From the NCBI RefSeq assembly GCF_000829375.1, contig NZ_AP014624.1, forward strand, positions 1,240,001 to 1,304,000: DNA of 64,000 bases, written 5' to 3'. The DNA is from Chryseobacterium sp. StRB126 (lineage in GTDB: Bacteria > Bacteroidota > Bacteroidia > Flavobacteriales > Weeksellaceae). A model generated the notes under the pieces. It had not been told where the DNA came from. It saw only the letters and a list, made by a program, of their open reading frames with translations, and did no database searches. How positions within the stretch are numbered: position 1 is the stretch's first letter; each line of letters begins with the position of its first letter. The translations under genes and the position numbers were made by a program. Positions 16,617 through 24,749 of the stretch are shown here, piece after piece.

Positions 16617-19088
16617 ATGATACGATCAAGTGAATGTGAACTTCCGATGAAGTTGATGAGTTATGTCCATAAAACAGAGCAGAAGGATTTTATAACAGAT
16701 AAAATAATACAATGGCTTAAGCCATTTTTCATTTTCTTCTTTTCCCTGATAAGCACAACCCAACTATCTGCACAGGATCTTCAAGGCGAAATAACAGGTA
16801 AGGTTAATATGGTGGATGGACAGCCTTTAAGAGCAATATCTGTTTCATTATTGGAAGCAGATCGCCAAACTTTAACGGATGATGATGGGAGCTATCGTTT
16901 TACAAATATAAATGCAGGTTCCTATACCGTAAAACTACAAATCTTAGGATCTAAAGAAATACGTATTCCTGTTGAAGTAAAGGCAGGAGAAAATATAACA
17001 TTGGATTATCGGTTGACTAAAGAAAATATTCAGGCAATACAAGAAGTGGTCATCATGAAAAATGTCAACAGATTTTCTAAAAAAGAAAGTGGATTTGTTG
17101 CAAGACTTCCTTTAAAAAACCTTGAAAATCCTCAGGTATACAATACCGTAACCAAAGAACTTTTTCAGGAGCAGGTGGCTGTAGATCTTGGAAGTATTTC
17201 TAAAAATGTACCGGGAGCAGGGGTTCCTATGATTGCTAATCAGGGAAGAGTAACATTCCGTTCAAGAGGATTTGAAACGGAACCTAATGCAAGAAATGGA
17301 GTGGCAGGAGCTGCTTTTTCAGTGATTGACCCTGTAAACCTAGAACGTATTGAAGCCATAAAAGGTCCTTCTGCAACTTTATTTGGGAAAAGTGTAGCGA
17401 GCAGTTATGGTGGAGTATATAATCGTGTAACGAAAAAACCGTATAATAAATTTGGCGGTGAAGTAGGATACGTGGGCGGAAGCTGGGATTATAACAGATT
17501 GACTGTAGATGTAAATACACCGGTTAATAAAGACAGGACAGCGCTTTTCCGTCTTAATGCTGCAGGAACATTTGAAAAGAGTTTTCAGGATTTAGGATTT
17601 ACCAATTCATTAGCCATTGCACCAAGTTTCTCCTATCAGATTAATGACCGTATGTCGCTTCTTTTGGATATAGAGTTTAATCAAGCCAAAGGAACTTCAG
17701 TGGTACGTTTTAATCCTTATACAGGAAGTAATAAAACGAAATCTATTGCAGATATGAAATTCCCTTACTATAAAAATTTCCTTGGCGACGATCTTGCGTA
17801 TGAGACCCAAATGATGAATATCTTTGCTCAACTGAATTATAAGGTATCCGAGAACTGGACTTCTCAGACAATTATATCCCGCGCAAGATCAACAATCAAC
17901 GGTTATATTTCAGCGATTAACGGGAAAACAGATTCTACAGCAAGTGCTCAAGTGATGGTTGGGACTACTTCATTTATTGCTACAAATATTCAACAGAACT
18001 TTATCGGAGATTTTCATATTGGACGTTTCAGAAACAGAATGGTAGTAGGATTGGATTACTATAATAATTCAAATCATTTTGACCGTTATCATACCAATAC
18101 AAAGGTGTTTAATTTTGTTCATCCTTCTTCGGATTTTAGAGTGAACCGCAATACCATTGATGCACTTACTGCAACTTCTGCTATGAGAAAAGAAAATAAC
18201 AGTGATAATACTTATGCTGCTTATGTTTCGAATGTTTTCAATGTAACAGATCAGTTAATGGTAATGGCCAGTCTGAGGGTAGACAGATTCCAGTTTAAAG
18301 GAGTGTATGACATTACCACAGGTCAGATAAAAGGAGGTTTGAGTAACAGTGGAACGCAGTCCGGGCCCTATGCACAAACAGCACTTTCACCTAAATTAGG
18401 TCTTGTTTATGAAATAGTAAAGAATAAAGTTTCTCTGTTCGGAAACTATATGAACGGTTTCAATAACGTGAGTGGAGTAGATATTAATGGAAATTCATTC
18501 AAGCCAGAATATGCCAATCAATTGGAGTTGGGAGTGAAAGGAGATATTTTCAATCATAAACTTGTCGGAACATTGAGTTATTATAATATCCGTGTTGATC
18601 ATATTTTAAGAACCAATCCGGATGATATCAACTATTCCATTCAGGATGGAGCTCAATTAAGCAAAGGGTTTGAAGCAGAGTTAACAGCCAATCCTTTTGA
18701 TGGATTAAATATTGTAGCCGGGTATGCTTATAATGACAGTAAGTTCACCAATGCCAATCCTTCCGTTAACGGATTAAGACCTGCATTATCAGGTCCTGCG
18801 AATATGTTCAATTTCTGGATCAGCTACAGAGTTGCACAAGGTAAATTAAAAGGCCTTGGAATAGGTGGTGGTGGAAATATGGGATCTTCATCTTATCAAA
18901 CCAACACACAGACTGCTAAAGTGATTATTCCTTCCTATACAATGTTTGACCTTGGAATTTTCTACGACCAGCCAAAATATAGAGTAGGATTGAAGTTTGA
19001 CAATATTACCAACGAGAAAGCTTGGTCTGTACGTTTAACACCACAGGCACCAGCCCGTTTCTTAGGAAGTGTTTCTCTGAAATTCTAA
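16617..19088 (+). CDS. TonB-dependent siderophore-type receptor
   Basis: 823 residues. A long N-terminus precedes a signal peptide ending at QLSAQD (about residue 52); starts at 16647 or 16656 are possible. Residues 55-135 are a carboxypeptidase-regulatory-like domain (ITGKVNMVDGQPLRAISVSL). The plug has RGFETEPNARNGVAG and RIEAIKGPSATLFGKSVASS, then YGGVYNRVTKKP. The rest is a 22-strand-type barrel ending in ARFLGSVSLKF with the terminal Phe. It imports an iron-siderophore or similar ligand across the outer membrane using TonB energy. The ligand cannot be read from sequence. A terminator follows at 19114. Confidence 0.88.
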   Translation: MIRSSECELPMKLMSYVHKTEQKDFITDKIIQWLKPFFIFFFSLISTTQLSAQDLQGEITGKVNMVDGQPLRAISVSLLEADRQTLTDDDGSYRFTNINAGSYTVKLQILGSKEIRIPVEVKAGENITLDYRLTKENIQAIQEVVIMKNVNRFSKKESGFVARLPLKNLENPQVYNTVTKELFQEQVAVDLGSISKNVPGAGVPMIANQGRVTFRSRGFETEPNARNGVAGAAFSVIDPVNLERIEAIKGPSATLFGKSVASSYGGVYNRVTKKPYNKFGGEVGYVGGSWDYNRLTVDVNTPVNKDRTALFRLNAAGTFEKSFQDLGFTNSLAIAPSFSYQINDRMSLLLDIEFNQAKGTSVVRFNPYTGSNKTKSIADMKFPYYKNFLGDDLAYETQMMNIFAQLNYKVSENWTSQTIISRARSTINGYISAINGKTDSTASAQVMVGTTSFIATNIQQNFIGDFHIGRFRNRMVVGLDYYNNSNHFDRYHTNTKVFNFVHPSSDFRVNRNTIDALTATSAMRKENNSDNTYAAYVSNVFNVTDQLMVMASLRVDRFQFKGVYDITTGQIKGGLSNSGTQSGPYAQTALSPKLGLVYEIVKNKVSLFGNYMNGFNNVSGVDINGNSFKPEYANQLELGVKGDIFNHKLVGTLSYYNIRVDHILRTNPDDINYSIQDGAQLSKGFEAELTANPFDGLNIVAGYAYNDSKFTNANPSVNGLRPALSGPANMFNFWISYRVAQGKLKGLGIGGGGNMGSSSYQTNTQTAKVIIPSYTMFDLGIFYDQPKYRVGLKFDNITNEKAWSVRLTPQAPARFLGSVSLKF

Positions 19089-19113
19089 ACTAAGATTTTA
19101 ATAATTGATAATA

Positions 19114-19147
19114 AAAATTCCCGGATATAGATAGATCCGGGAATTTT
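19114..19147. terminator. Bidirectional terminator
   Basis: AAAATTCCCGGAT and ATCCGGGAATTTT form a perfect 13-bp stem with an 8-nt loop, directly after the receptor gene. Confidence 0.9.
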
Positions 19148-19235
19148 ATTTTATAAAGACTTTCTGAACTTTTTATTTCATTAATAAAGGTCTGTTTAAT
19201 TTGCTATCTAAGATGACTTCTATCCTTCATCTTCC

Positions 19236-19970
19236 CTAATTAATCCAAAGGCAATAGTTATTACGGTATCTTATCTTTGCATAGGTTGTTCCCTGAAATG
19301 TACCAGAAGTATTATCTTGCCAATCCTGTCTGATTACATAAAGTCCAGGCATGGTAGGTTTAAAGAATGCTTTATTGTTTTCATTTACCGGTATGTTCTT
19401 TTCCCAGTTTTCAGGATTAAAAACCCGAAGCATTGTTCCTTTCTCTACAGGTTTCATATTACGGTAAGGGAAAATGGTATAGATTCCGTCTTTTTCAAAA
19501 AGTCGTATATCCATCAATGGAAGAGGTGGATTATTACTGGATGGGACTCCCACTTGATAAGCTCCACACATAAAATCAATAGGTCTTACGTTTTCCTGTT
19601 GATTTTTAGAGCGTACCAAAACGGGTTGTTGGTCATTCATTCCTAAAATCCGATAAGTTCCTTCCTGATCAGGAATAAAAGTTCCTTCCCAATGATCTCC
19701 TTTAGGTTGCAATTCAATTTTTAATTTTTCCCCCTTAGCATTGTAAAGAAAAAAATTAAAATCTTTAATCCTCTGAAATTCGGGACCAGTAGTACGATGG
19801 CGTTCACTAAGGTCATCAATAAAGCCATAGCATACCTGAATGACAACCTGTTCTTTTATTTTTCCTGATCCATGAATTTCCATCCAATAGGCGCTGGCCT
19901 TTGTCATAGAAGGAAAGAGAAAAATAGCAAAAAATAACAGCAAAGAAAACGCTGTTCGTATTGTATGCAT
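19236..19970 (-). CDS. DUF4198-like periplasmic protein
   Basis: 244 residues from MHTIRTAFSLLLFFAIFLF (ATG at 19970); an upstream in-frame ATG at 19994 adds eight residues. It has a signal peptide ending near TKASA. AYWMEIHGSGKIKEQVVIQV then CYGFIDDLSER is the typical opening of DUF4198 proteins, which often accompany TonB receptors for metals. The fold is expected to be beta-rich. It is transcribed convergently with the receptor and shortly downstream of the 137-aa gene at 20100. A role in metal handling is inferred from the family only. Confidence 0.65.
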   Translation of the reverse strand: MHTIRTAFSLLLFFAIFLFPSMTKASAYWMEIHGSGKIKEQVVIQVCYGFIDDLSERHRTTGPEFQRIKDFNFFLYNAKGEKLKIELQPKGDHWEGTFIPDQEGTYRILGMNDQQPVLVRSKNQQENVRPIDFMCGAYQVGVPSSNNPPLPLMDIRLFEKDGIYTIFPYRNMKPVEKGTMLRVFNPENWEKNIPVNENNKAFFKPTMPGLYVIRQDWQDNTSGTFQGTTYAKIRYRNNYCLWIN

Positions 19971-20099
19971 TTTTAATTGAATTATATTGATCATGCAAAT
20001 TTAAGGAAAAAGGATCCATTGGCTGAAATAGATGAAAAATGAAAACCGCGGTATTAAAAAATACCACGGCAGACTTGATTGTAATGATTGATTTTGTTC

Positions 20100-20513
20100 T
20101 TATGCTCCTGTTCTGCACATAGCATCCCAGGTAGTCCAGAAATGGGCGTTAATAGCACCAATAGGTGGGTTCGTGCTATCAGCCACAATTCCTACCATTG
20201 AAGCACAATTAGAGTTACAGCCTATTTCATTATGGCTTCCAGCCTGAGGAGGAATCTGTCTCCATGTACCCGTTGAACCACTTAATAATTCCACTTTAAT
20301 TTCAAAGATCCCTGAAAGGTTAGGAGTCTGAATTTGCTGTGTAGGATTGTCGCTTGAAATAGAACCGCTCCAATTTCCCTGTGAAAATGTTACCCGCCAT
20401 TTGGTAATCATTTTAGCAGTATCATGTTGAGGGGATAGATACACCCAGAACTGTGCTCCGCCACCCAGTTGTAACTGGCCAGATGAATTTGCATTTACGC
20501 TTGTTGATGTCAT
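20100..20513 (-). CDS. Hypothetical protein
   Basis: 137 residues from the ATG at 20513 (MTSTSVNANSSGQLQLGGGAQF). A longer frame upstream to 20651 would add a hydrophobic leader but reads like non-coding sequence. No signal peptide is seen with the chosen start. The protein is Ser/Gly/Trp-rich with three cysteines in GCNSNCASM and one near the C-terminus. It may be a small beta-sandwich protein. It is in the same direction as the DUF4198-like gene with a 129-bp gap. Confidence 0.55.
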   Translation of the reverse strand: MTSTSVNANSSGQLQLGGGAQFWVYLSPQHDTAKMITKWRVTFSQGNWSGSISSDNPTQQIQTPNLSGIFEIKVELLSGSTGTWRQIPPQAGSHNEIGCNSNCASMVGIVADSTNPPIGAINAHFWTTWDAMCRTGA

Positions 20514-21138
20514 AATAAAATTGGTTTTTGTGGTTATTGTATAAACCAAAGTAACGAAGAACAATAGAGATGTTGTAGAGTATAAATGACCAATTAAACA
20601 TTTGAGTAGAAATACTTGGTTGAATGGAAAATGGAAAAATAATTTCACCACTTTTCAGGAAGTATAAGAGTCTGTCATCAGTTTTGGCATATACAGGCAG
20701 TAAATTTTTTATTAACGCAATGCTCGCAAAGCTTTATCATGAGGCTATGTGATTTTTTAAGGTCGCAAAGGCGTTTCACTCAGCAATGAGTGTCTTTTTT
20801 AGCGAGTATTATCTTCCTTTGCTGAATGCAATGCCCTTGCGAACAAAAAATATAAAGATTAATGTTATTTTTTTGCGAACCTGGCGTTTAAATTATAATA
20901 GAGAAAAGTTTCTGCTTTTAAGGTAGCATTTCATTATTCTGTTCTGTAGATTTTAGGAAGCAAAGGCGTAATCAACAAAGTTGATTCTTTTTAAGCGAAC
21001 GCATAACCCAAACTGCTTCATCAGCGACGAAGTTGTCCCTCTTAGCTTCCTTAAAAATATAAGGCTTTTATCATAAAACTTTGCGTCAAATTAATCCACA
21101 GATTATTGACAATCAGATTGCTAGAAGTATATAAAAAC
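20514..21138. other. Non-coding region with degenerate intergenic repeats
   Basis: No credible gene. Two related segments begin GCAAAGGCG (20764 and 20960): the first continues TTTCACTCAGCAATGAGTG and a T-run, the second TAATCAACAAAGTTGATT and a T-run. Flanks are shared but the hairpin stems differ (CACT/AGTG versus AATCAA/TTGATT). GCGAACGC and GCGACGAAGTTGTCC lie close by. Confidence 0.5.
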
Positions 21139-21166
21139 AAAAAAATCTTAAGCATAAAACTTAAGA
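21139..21166 (-). terminator. Terminator of the tRNA-Ser gene
   Basis: On the minus strand TCTTAAG and CTTAAGA pair around a 7-nt loop and are followed by a T-run. It lies 10 bp past the tRNA 3' end, so it is the native terminator and places the host chromosome to the left. Confidence 0.8.
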
Positions 21167-21176
21167 CTTTTCTTTG

Positions 21177-21237
21177 CAGAAAGGAAGGGATTCGAACCCT
21201 CGATACAGTTACCCGTATACTACCTTTCCAGGGTAGT
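21177..21237 (-). other. Prophage attachment site: 3' half of tRNA-Ser(GGA)
   Basis: Read on the minus strand this is CTACC-CTGGAAA-GGTAG, an anticodon stem-loop with anticodon GGA. A long variable arm (ATAC/GTAT stem), a T arm with loop TTCGAAT, an acceptor 3' strand CCTTTCT and discriminator G follow. No D arm or 5' acceptor strand is present; sequence beyond 21237 is unrelated. A 3' fragment beside the native terminator is the standard product of phage integration into a tRNA gene, the intact copy being rebuilt at the other end. Confidence 0.85.
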
Positions 21238-21340
21238 AAAATAATTGTATATGTATTTTGTTTTCAGATTGTTATGATTATTATTTTAAAATATTGTGTA
21301 AATAATTTGTAAAAATGCAAAATTATGCAAATCCCCAAAA

Positions 21341-21896
21341 TTACCAGTTGTCATCTGTTTTTGAATATTTAGATACATCAAAAAGTTGTGCGAAAGAATA
21401 ATTTATGATTCTTGATGCTCTTCCTTCGAATATTCCTTTGAAATACTCTCTATCATTTGTTAGAGCAAATTCTTCAAGAGTATTTTCTCCATTATCTCCA
21501 ATTGAAATTCCGCCATAATACAGCGTTGTTCTATTCCCTTTAGAGTTTATATTTGTAACAGTGGCTCTGTATTTTCCTTCTTTAAATTCAATTTTAAAAT
21601 TGCCTGAAAATTTAGAACTATTTGCCAGATACGTAGGAGTGCCCATTTTAGTGTATCCCGCGCCTTTAAAATCCATAATGAAATCAGAAATATCACCAGT
21701 TAAAGTATTTGTGTCTTCTCCGGTAAATTTAATTTTACCAGTCGATAAAAGTATATTCTTTACTTCTGTTAGAGTTTTTGTTGATTCATATATTCTTTGC
21801 CAGGCTACTTGTTTATTCGAAATAACAAAAGCAGATTCTTGAGCTATTGCTAAAAAAAGATATATTGACTATAAAAAGTAATAATATTTTTTTCAT
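21341..21896 (-). pseudogene. Secreted DUF4468-like protein with homopolymer frameshift
   Basis: The frame ending at 21341 is open from above 21840 and reads QESAFVISNKQVAWQRIYE, then LLSTGKIKFTGEDTNTL and a long beta-rich tail ending SKTDDNW. An ATG at 21896 starts MKKILLLFIVNISF, a signal peptide, in a different frame. The two frames would join if the T7 run (A7 at 21852-21858 on the plus strand) were T6, giving signal FLAIAQ-ESAF. It is either a real one-base insertion, a phase-variable tract or a read error. The DUF4468-like call is tentative. The CAAATATA at 21909-21916 is a minus-strand TATATTTG box. Confidence 0.6.
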
Positions 21897-22116
21897 GATT
21901 ATTTTTTACAAATATAAAAATATAAATTATTTTCGATTTTACGGTAACCCGTAATGCTTATTTAGAAATGGTTTAAAGTGAAAAATATTTAAAAATAATT
22001 CATTGTGATTTGATATAAAATACTATATTCGCAATTCATGGAAATGTGATTTAGTCTATTATATTGATTGAAATTATTAGTAATTTTAAGTCGAATTATA
22101 AAAACTAATTTTTATT

Positions 22117-22392
22117 ATGAAGACAAAGCTAATTATTTTGACAGCCGTAGTAGCCGTAGTAGCTGCATTACTTTATTCATGTTCCGGAGATAGGGATGAA
22201 AATATCACCCCAGCTCCAGAAAAAACTATCAAGCAAGAAAATTTAAAGTTAAACCCCATCATTCAGAATTCTGAATCTAATGAGTTCGATATAAAGTCAG
22301 ATACAATTAGAGTTTTAGATTCTGCAGGTGGAAATGAATTACCAACAACAGATGGAGGAGACCCCACAACAATTACACCGCCGCACAGATAA
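22117..22392 (+). CDS. Small lipoprotein at prophage left end
   Basis: 91 residues. The signal is MKTKLIILTAVVAVVAALLYSCSG with lipobox LYSC. The mature part is short, polar and ends in GGDPTTITPPHR, apparently unstructured. Its last 65 bases overlap the next gene in another frame. It might be a lysogenic-conversion lipoprotein or the outer-membrane part of a lysis system; nothing in it decides between these. Confidence 0.55.
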   Translation: MKTKLIILTAVVAVVAALLYSCSGDRDENITPAPEKTIKQENLKLNPIIQNSESNEFDIKSDTIRVLDSAGGNELPTTDGGDPTTITPPHR

Positions 22393-22858
22393 AAGCAAAT
22401 TGACTTTTTGGAAAATTGTAGGCTCGATATTAGTTATAATATCGGGTTTTTTGCCTTTTCTTGATAATATTATAGTTATATTCAATCCTGCCTTTGCTGG
22501 ATACCAAAATACTATTGGAGGTTATCTTAGAAACGACTATTGGCTCTTGTCTCTTTATTACACTACAATAATAGTTATCATAGGAAAGTTTATGAAGGCT
22601 TACGAATTACTTTTCTATTTTCCATTATTTGCATCGATTTACTGCTCTTCATTATATGTATGTCAATTTGTTTTAGGGATTAAATTCGAACCAGAATGGC
22701 CCCATAGATTAGGAATGATACTTATGATGATACCTGGGGCTTATGTTTTATATAGATTTGTGAATCATTTACAGGATTTAAAACTTGAAGATGAAATTCA
22801 GTTTAGAACAATTGAAAGAATTTATAAACAAAATAATAAAACCAATGGAAAAGATTAG
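22328..22858 (+). CDS. Predicted four-helix membrane protein
   Basis: 176 residues from a GTG at 22328; ATGs at 22334 and 22352 are alternatives, the last leaving a shorter overlap with the lipoprotein gene. After a polar N-terminus there are four hydrophobic segments: VGSILVIISGFLPFL, LLSLYYTTIIVIIG, FYFPLFASIYCSSLYVCQFVLG and LGMILMMIPGAYVLYRF. The C-terminus is charged. The pair with the lipoprotein could act in exclusion of other phages or lysis. No family recognised. Confidence 0.55.
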   Translation: MEMNYQQQMEETPQQLHRRTDKSKLTFWKIVGSILVIISGFLPFLDNIIVIFNPAFAGYQNTIGGYLRNDYWLLSLYYTTIIVIIGKFMKAYELLFYFPLFASIYCSSLYVCQFVLGIKFEPEWPHRLGMILMMIPGAYVLYRFVNHLQDLKLEDEIQFRTIERIYKQNNKTNGKD

Positions 22859-23093
22859 TAGAGAACAAAGAGGTTTTATTAGACAACTACATTATAGGAA
22901 CGAAGAATTTTTTGATAAAGGTTTAATTGAATATGGAGAATATATCGAAAATAACTTCTTGCTACTTAGACAAGTACGATATTCCAATTTAAACTATGAA
23001 CAAAAATTAATTCTAGCGGAATCAATTTCTATAAATTTAAATCTTGACAAATTTAGATTAGGAATAAAAATAGCTCAATTAGGTTTTAATTAA
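22845..23093 (+). CDS. Small hypothetical phage protein
   Basis: 82 residues from the ATG at 22845 (MEKISREQRGFIRQLHYRN), overlapping the previous stop by 14 bp. An in-frame ATG at 22785 exists but lies deep in the previous gene. Mainly helical and charged, no signal. The C-terminus converges on the repressor gene with an 8-bp overlap. Confidence 0.45.
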   Translation: MEKISREQRGFIRQLHYRNEEFFDKGLIEYGEYIENNFLLLRQVRYSNLNYEQKLILAESISINLNLDKFRLGIKIAQLGFN

Positions 23094-23496
23094 TTGAGCT
23101 TTTATTGTTATTTTTTTCTTTACTATCAGCATTAAGTTTAAAATGTCTTAAAATTGGAGCTAAAGAGATCTCTATTTTCAGAGTTAAGTCATCAACCATA
23201 TCCTTAAGTTCTTCATTTTCTTTTATTATTTGTTCGTTCTGCTTAAACAAATAATTCAATTTGTCGTCTACTGACAAGTTTTTGAAATCTGTATTGCTAT
23301 TATTAGATACGAAATTCGGTGTGTGTCTTTGATGTATTTCATTTTTTAAAAATTCATCAACATAATCAGGAATAGCATTTTTATCCGATTCCCAATTTTG
23401 GACCGTACGCATTGTGGTCCTGCCTATTAATTTAGCAAGTTCCGTCTGCGTTAATCCTAATTCTTTTCTTATTTCTTTTAATTTTTTTCCGTTCAT
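23086..23496 (-). CDS. XRE-family phage repressor
   Basis: 136 residues. Helix-turn-helix at residues 5-45 (LKEIRKELGLTQTELAKLIG then TTMRTVQNWESDKNAIP). A linker and a coiled-coil-like segment follow (YLFKQNEQIIKENEELKDMVDDL), suited to dimer formation. There is no LexA-type peptidase domain, so induction would need an antirepressor; one is encoded at 56188. It faces the rightward early genes across 175 bp holding a promoter and paired half-sites. It is the likely lysogeny repressor. Confidence 0.75.
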   Translation of the reverse strand: MNGKKLKEIRKELGLTQTELAKLIGRTTMRTVQNWESDKNAIPDYVDEFLKNEIHQRHTPNFVSNNSNTDFKNLSVDDKLNYLFKQNEQIIKENEELKDMVDDLTLKIEISLAPILRHFKLNADSKEKNNNKSSIN

Positions 23497-23551
23497 AATC
23501 AGCTTGTTACGTAATATTTCGTGTGAAAAGAGAAAAATTGCGCATTATTAA

Positions 23552-23582
23552 TTTGTTTAATACGAAATATGGTGTATATTTG
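23552..23582 (+). promoter_or_regulatory. Rightward early promoter with operator half-site
   Basis: TTTG at 23552-23555, 19 bp, then TATATTTG at 23575-23582: an exact Bacteroidota consensus. Between the boxes lies ACGAAATAT (23562-23570); its inverse AATATTTCGT lies at 23513-23522 near the repressor start. Inside the repressor gene, 23308-23323 reads TACGAAATTCGGTGTG, close to TACGAAATATGGTGTA at 23561-23576. These are candidate repressor sites. Confidence 0.65.
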
Positions 23583-23671
23583 TCTCAACAAAACAACAAC
23601 GCAAAGTTAAACTTTTTGTTGGATGTGAAAAAACAGTGATAAAACTAATTTTTATTTAAACAAAATAATGT

Positions 23672-23944
23672 ATGGGAAAATTTAAATATGGCCAGCCGAT
23701 TAGTTTAAGACTTTCCAATTATTTGAGAGACTTTACAACTAAGGAGGATGTAGCAAATGTAAGCACTAAAACAGGCGTAAGTATTTCTACTTTGAACTAT
23801 GTAAAAAGAAGAGCTAATAATGTTTCTGAAGGTAATGAAGTTGGTATTTTGAATCTTATTGATGCGGCTATAAATAATGCTGAAGCTAAGAGGAAAGAAG
23901 CTCTTAAGTGCAAGAAAGAATTAACCTTAATTCTACAATCATGA
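23672..23944 (+). CDS. Small early protein, possible Cro-like DNA-binding protein
   Basis: 90 residues, first gene right of the early promoter. It is basic, and KEDVANVSTKTGVSISTLNYVKRRANNVS could form a helix-turn-helix. A C-terminal helix follows (DAAINNAEAKRKEALKCKKEL). Its place opposite the repressor suggests a Cro role. It overlaps the next ATG by 4 bp. Confidence 0.5.
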   Translation: MGKFKYGQPISLRLSNYLRDFTTKEDVANVSTKTGVSISTLNYVKRRANNVSEGNEVGILNLIDAAINNAEAKRKEALKCKKELTLILQS

Positions 23945-24219
23945 CAGGAGAGTTTATAATTCCAGCGGGATATGTTCTAGTCCCTGAGAGTTGGGCCGAA
24001 AAATACTTTAACAAATCATTTTGGTCAGAAATAGAAGAACCTAAGATTAATGAAGTTGCTGAGTATCTAGGAATAGGTGTTGAAAAAATAAAAAAAGACC
24101 TACGAAATATAGATTGTCCTCTTCGTAAATCAGAAAAAAGCAGATCCGGACGAGGTAACCAAACGAAATTTCATAAATGGTCTGTAGAAGAATATAAGAA
24201 TTGGCTTAGAAATAAATGA
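23941..24219 (+). CDS. Small HTH-like early protein
   Basis: 92 residues from MTGEFIIPAGYVLVPESWAEK (ATG at 23941, overlapping the previous stop). The middle KINEVAEYLGIGVEKIKKDL resembles the DNA-binding helix pair of excisionase or MerR-like domains, and the C-terminus RGNQTKFHKWSVEEYKNWL continues that pattern. Possible early regulator or excisionase. No integrase gene lies near it. Confidence 0.5.
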   Translation: MTGEFIIPAGYVLVPESWAEKYFNKSFWSEIEEPKINEVAEYLGIGVEKIKKDLRNIDCPLRKSEKSRSGRGNQTKFHKWSVEEYKNWLRNK

Positions 24220-24245
24220 GTCGCACTGCGGTAACAGAGCGACTC
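24218..24245 (+). promoter_or_regulatory. Seven-bp hairpin between early genes
   Basis: GAGTCGC and GCGACTC pair exactly around a 14-nt loop, starting at the stop codon of the previous gene. No T-run follows, so it is more likely an RNA processing or stability element than a terminator. Confidence 0.4.
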
Positions 24246-24277
24246 GGTCAAATCGTGTAACAGTTAAAAATTACAAC

Positions 24278-24667
24278 ATGGCAAATTTACAAAAAACAAT
24301 CTTTGGTTATCAAATTAAATCATTTGAATTTTTGAGGACCTACAATCACAGATTAAGAAAGCATGTTATTTCAGGTATTATATGGCTGGAAAGCTCTAAG
24401 AGAGTAAGAATAGAGAATGGTAGTTACTACCTCATCAATTTAGAAGGGGATAAAGAGGCAATTATTTTAAAAACTAATCCGGCTTACAAATGGGTAAAGC
24501 GAATGATTGCAAGATGGTTTCAGACTTACAGAAAAGGCTGTAAATCATTTTTCAGAGAAAGAATATCAACGCTGAGAGAAGCGTGCCAGCAGGCTGAATA
24601 TAGTTTGAGAATAAAAATGATTCAGAGAGGTAGAATATCCTTTAACCATTATTTTACAGCATCATGA
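24278..24667 (+). CDS. Hypothetical phage protein
   Basis: 129 residues, strongly basic (many Arg and Lys: KWVKRMIARWFQTYRKGCKSFFRERISTLREACQQ). No signal peptide or recognised domain. The charge suggests nucleic-acid contact. The next small ORF starts inside its stop codon region (24664). Confidence 0.45.
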   Translation: MANLQKTIFGYQIKSFEFLRTYNHRLRKHVISGIIWLESSKRVRIENGSYYLINLEGDKEAIILKTNPAYKWVKRMIARWFQTYRKGCKSFFRERISTLREACQQAEYSLRIKMIQRGRISFNHYFTAS

Positions 24668-24747
24668 AAACCTTATTATTTCTTATCAAATGCTGGTTTG
24701 TACAGCAAACAATTTACATAATAGAATACTTACTTAAAAAACAATAA
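24664..24747 (+). CDS. 27-residue hydrophobic peptide
   Basis: MKTLLFLIKCWFVQQTIYII then EYLLKKQ. One hydrophobic stretch with a basic end, overlapping the previous stop by 4 bp and ending 2 bp before the next start. The coupling supports translation but the length is too small to be sure. Confidence 0.3.
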   Translation: MKTLLFLIKCWFVQQTIYIIEYLLKKQ

Positions 24748-24749
24748 TC

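Noticed and set aside
21106..21312. Small plus-strand ORF containing RKEGIRTLDT
   Set aside because: It is the translation of the tRNA-Ser fragment read on the wrong strand, a well-known false ORF.
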